Assembly (NCBI GenBank): GCA_024682075.1
Contig: JAIKZQ010000048.1
Coordinates: 1 to 64,000, forward strand
Direction of reading: 5' to 3'
Source: Lachnospiraceae bacterium
Lineage (GTDB): Bacteria > Bacillota > Clostridia > Lachnospirales > Lachnospiraceae
DNA length: 64,000 nucleotides
Under the pieces are notes generated by a model that was given only the letters and a program-made list of their open reading frames with translations, was not told where the DNA came from and made no database searches. This document shows positions 62,882-64,000 of this stretch, piece by piece; within the stretch, counting starts at the first letter, position 1; every line of letters begins with the position of its first letter. The position numbers and the translations under genes are program-made.

Positions 62882-64000
62882 CTATCCGAGGATCAGCTCA
62901 TATGCAACGTCCATGGCTTCCTGAGAAGGGCAGGGATAATCTGGATCGAGCGGCTGTCCTGTTTTCGTTTCATCGATCCTGAACCATCTCTTATATGAGA
63001 TGGAAAAGATCAGATGAGAATTCGGTGTTGCAAAATTCAGAAGATCTCCGTAGGAATCCGGCAGATTTCCGGCAGGCTCTCCAACAACAACTCCGAGATC
63101 GTTATCCATGATATACATGGTGAAGTCCATGGCAGAACTGAATGTACGCTTATTTGTCAGCACATACAGATCACCGTGATACTGCGGCTGCTGTCTGTGA
63201 TTTTTAATATACATCTTGTCATACTTAAGGAGAAACGGGCCGTATCTGACATGAACGGGCCATCCGTAATAACCGTCAATATCACAATATTTCAGGAACT
63301 CGTCTCCGACCATCGAGCTTCCGCCGCCGTTCCATCTCAGATCCAGTATCACATGCTCTATCCCTGCTTCATTCACGGCTTCAAAAAATTCTTTTACCGT
63401 CTCTTTATATTCGGAATTGAATTCACATGATGTGAGAGTAAATATTCCGATGCCGTTTTCACGGTCTATGTCATAATATACCCACTTATTCTCTTCATCG
63501 GATGAGTTCCCGCCATAACCCGCGACCTCATCGATAGGCACAAAACCATATGAGCATTCCCGAAGCACTCCGTCACCGGCATCAAAGGTCAGTGTGATAC
63601 CGTCTGCCGTATCAACCCCGCACCATCTCAGATAATTCTCATTGACCAGCACCAACGAATCAAAAACAGCCTGTGCGTAACTTTCCGTCTCATACTGATA
63701 CACATCAAAGAATCTGTGCAAAACAGTATCATAGTCTTCTCCGTTTATGAGGACAGGCAGGCCATACTCATGGATCTGAGTGAAATCATCAATATACCTG
63801 AAATCATCCCTTCTCAGAAATACGGTTGAATGTCCGTCATACAGGCAATGCATGATGCGTGAAATGATCTGCCATTCCTCAAGCACGGTTATTTCCGTGA
63901 CCCCGCTTTCTTTAAGAGCAGCTATCTCGGCATCATAGCGGTTTTCCACATCCGAGGCTCTTGTATTACCCTCTTCAAGCCACGCCGGATGACGTTCCCT
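62882..64000 (-). CDS. S41 family peptidase-like protein (5' end outside window)
   Basis: The frame is open to the window edge, so at least 373 residues are seen and the N-terminus is missing; a GTG at 63949 is not needed as start. The tail-specific-protease core is seen as GIFTLTSCEFN, VILDLRWNGGGSSMVG, and TNKRTFSSAMDFTMY, where the Ser after F is the catalytic residue. No clear PDZ domain is seen in the visible part. Such enzymes are usually exported, but the signal peptide is not visible here. It is on the same strand as the ABC operon but separated by a strong terminator. Confidence 0.85.
   Translation of the reverse strand, partial: RERHPAWLEEGNTRASDVENRYDAEIAALKESGVTEITVLEEWQIISRIMHCLYDGHSTVFLRRDDFRYIDDFTQIHEYGLPVLINGEDYDTVLHRFFDVYQYETESYAQAVFDSLVLVNENYLRWCGVDTADGITLTFDAGDGVLRECSYGFVPIDEVAGYGGNSSDEENKWVYYDIDRENGIGIFTLTSCEFNSEYKETVKEFFEAVNEAGIEHVILDLRWNGGGSSMVGDEFLKYCDIDGYYGWPVHVRYGPFLLKYDKMYIKNHRQQPQYHGDLYVLTNKRTFSSAMDFTMYIMDNDLGVVVGEPAGNLPDSYGDLLNFATPNSHLIFSISYKRWFRIDETKTGQPLDPDYPCPSQEAMDVAYELILG

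Overview
The window looks like chromosomal DNA of a low-to-mid GC, monoderm Clostridia, most likely a Lachnospiraceae (Butyrivibrio-like) anaerobe. This is inference from AddAB-type recombination genes, strong AGGAGG ribosome sites, several TTG starts, the GGGtGRT/Fe-S scaffold pair, a monoderm-type pilus operon without secretin, and SdpR/SdpI, LytTR and NCS2 families. No insertion sequence, prophage or CRISPR array is visible. One tRNA (Val, CAC) and one strong candidate small RNA are present.

Layout. 1-9.5 kb (minus strand): 3'-truncated sugar isomerase-like gene; operon of Schlafen-type helicase/nuclease, Nudix and alpha/beta hydrolase; operon of hybrid histidine kinase, phosphodiester glycosidase-like protein and a membrane protein. 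9.5-16.9 kb: addB-addA. 17.1-26.1 kb: accessory island with two divergent gene sets. The minus set is a pseudo-M20/pseudo-AAA/AAA fusion, a stand-alone pseudo-AAA and two CbrC-like zinc proteins. The plus set is an HExxH membrane protein, a BspA-like repeat protein, an 86-residue Gly-Pro repeat protein and a SUKH protein. 26.1-33.6 kb: housekeeping genes (gpmI, flavin reductase, lipoprotein, histidine phosphatase, GGGtGRT and Fe-S scaffold, exonuclease III, tRNA-Val) plus the sRNA. 34.5-48 kb: a complete-looking type IV pilus operon with a 1796-residue pilin-like protein and a PilM-PilN fusion. 48-50 kb: SdpR/SdpI/YhfC operon with two near-identical AT-rich palindromes flanking its promoter. 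50.1-54.2 kb: ThuA, TIM-barrel and nitroreductase operon, and a nucleobase permease. 54.3-64 kb: LytTR regulator with a membrane partner, a two-component system co-transcribed with an ABC transporter and a C45-like lipoprotein, and a 5'-truncated S41 protease.

The most unusual parts are (i) the 17.7-26.1 kb island, where a peptidase domain that has lost most of its active-site residues and an ATPase domain that has lost its P-loop lysine are fused to an intact CbbX-like AAA+ module and repeated in a neighbour; (ii) the 144-nt minus-strand RNA at 32.3-32.45 kb, whose hairpins fold best on one strand and which has a matching promoter and terminator; and (iii) the giant GLUG-like repeat pilin. 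Functions for these are inferred from sequence only.
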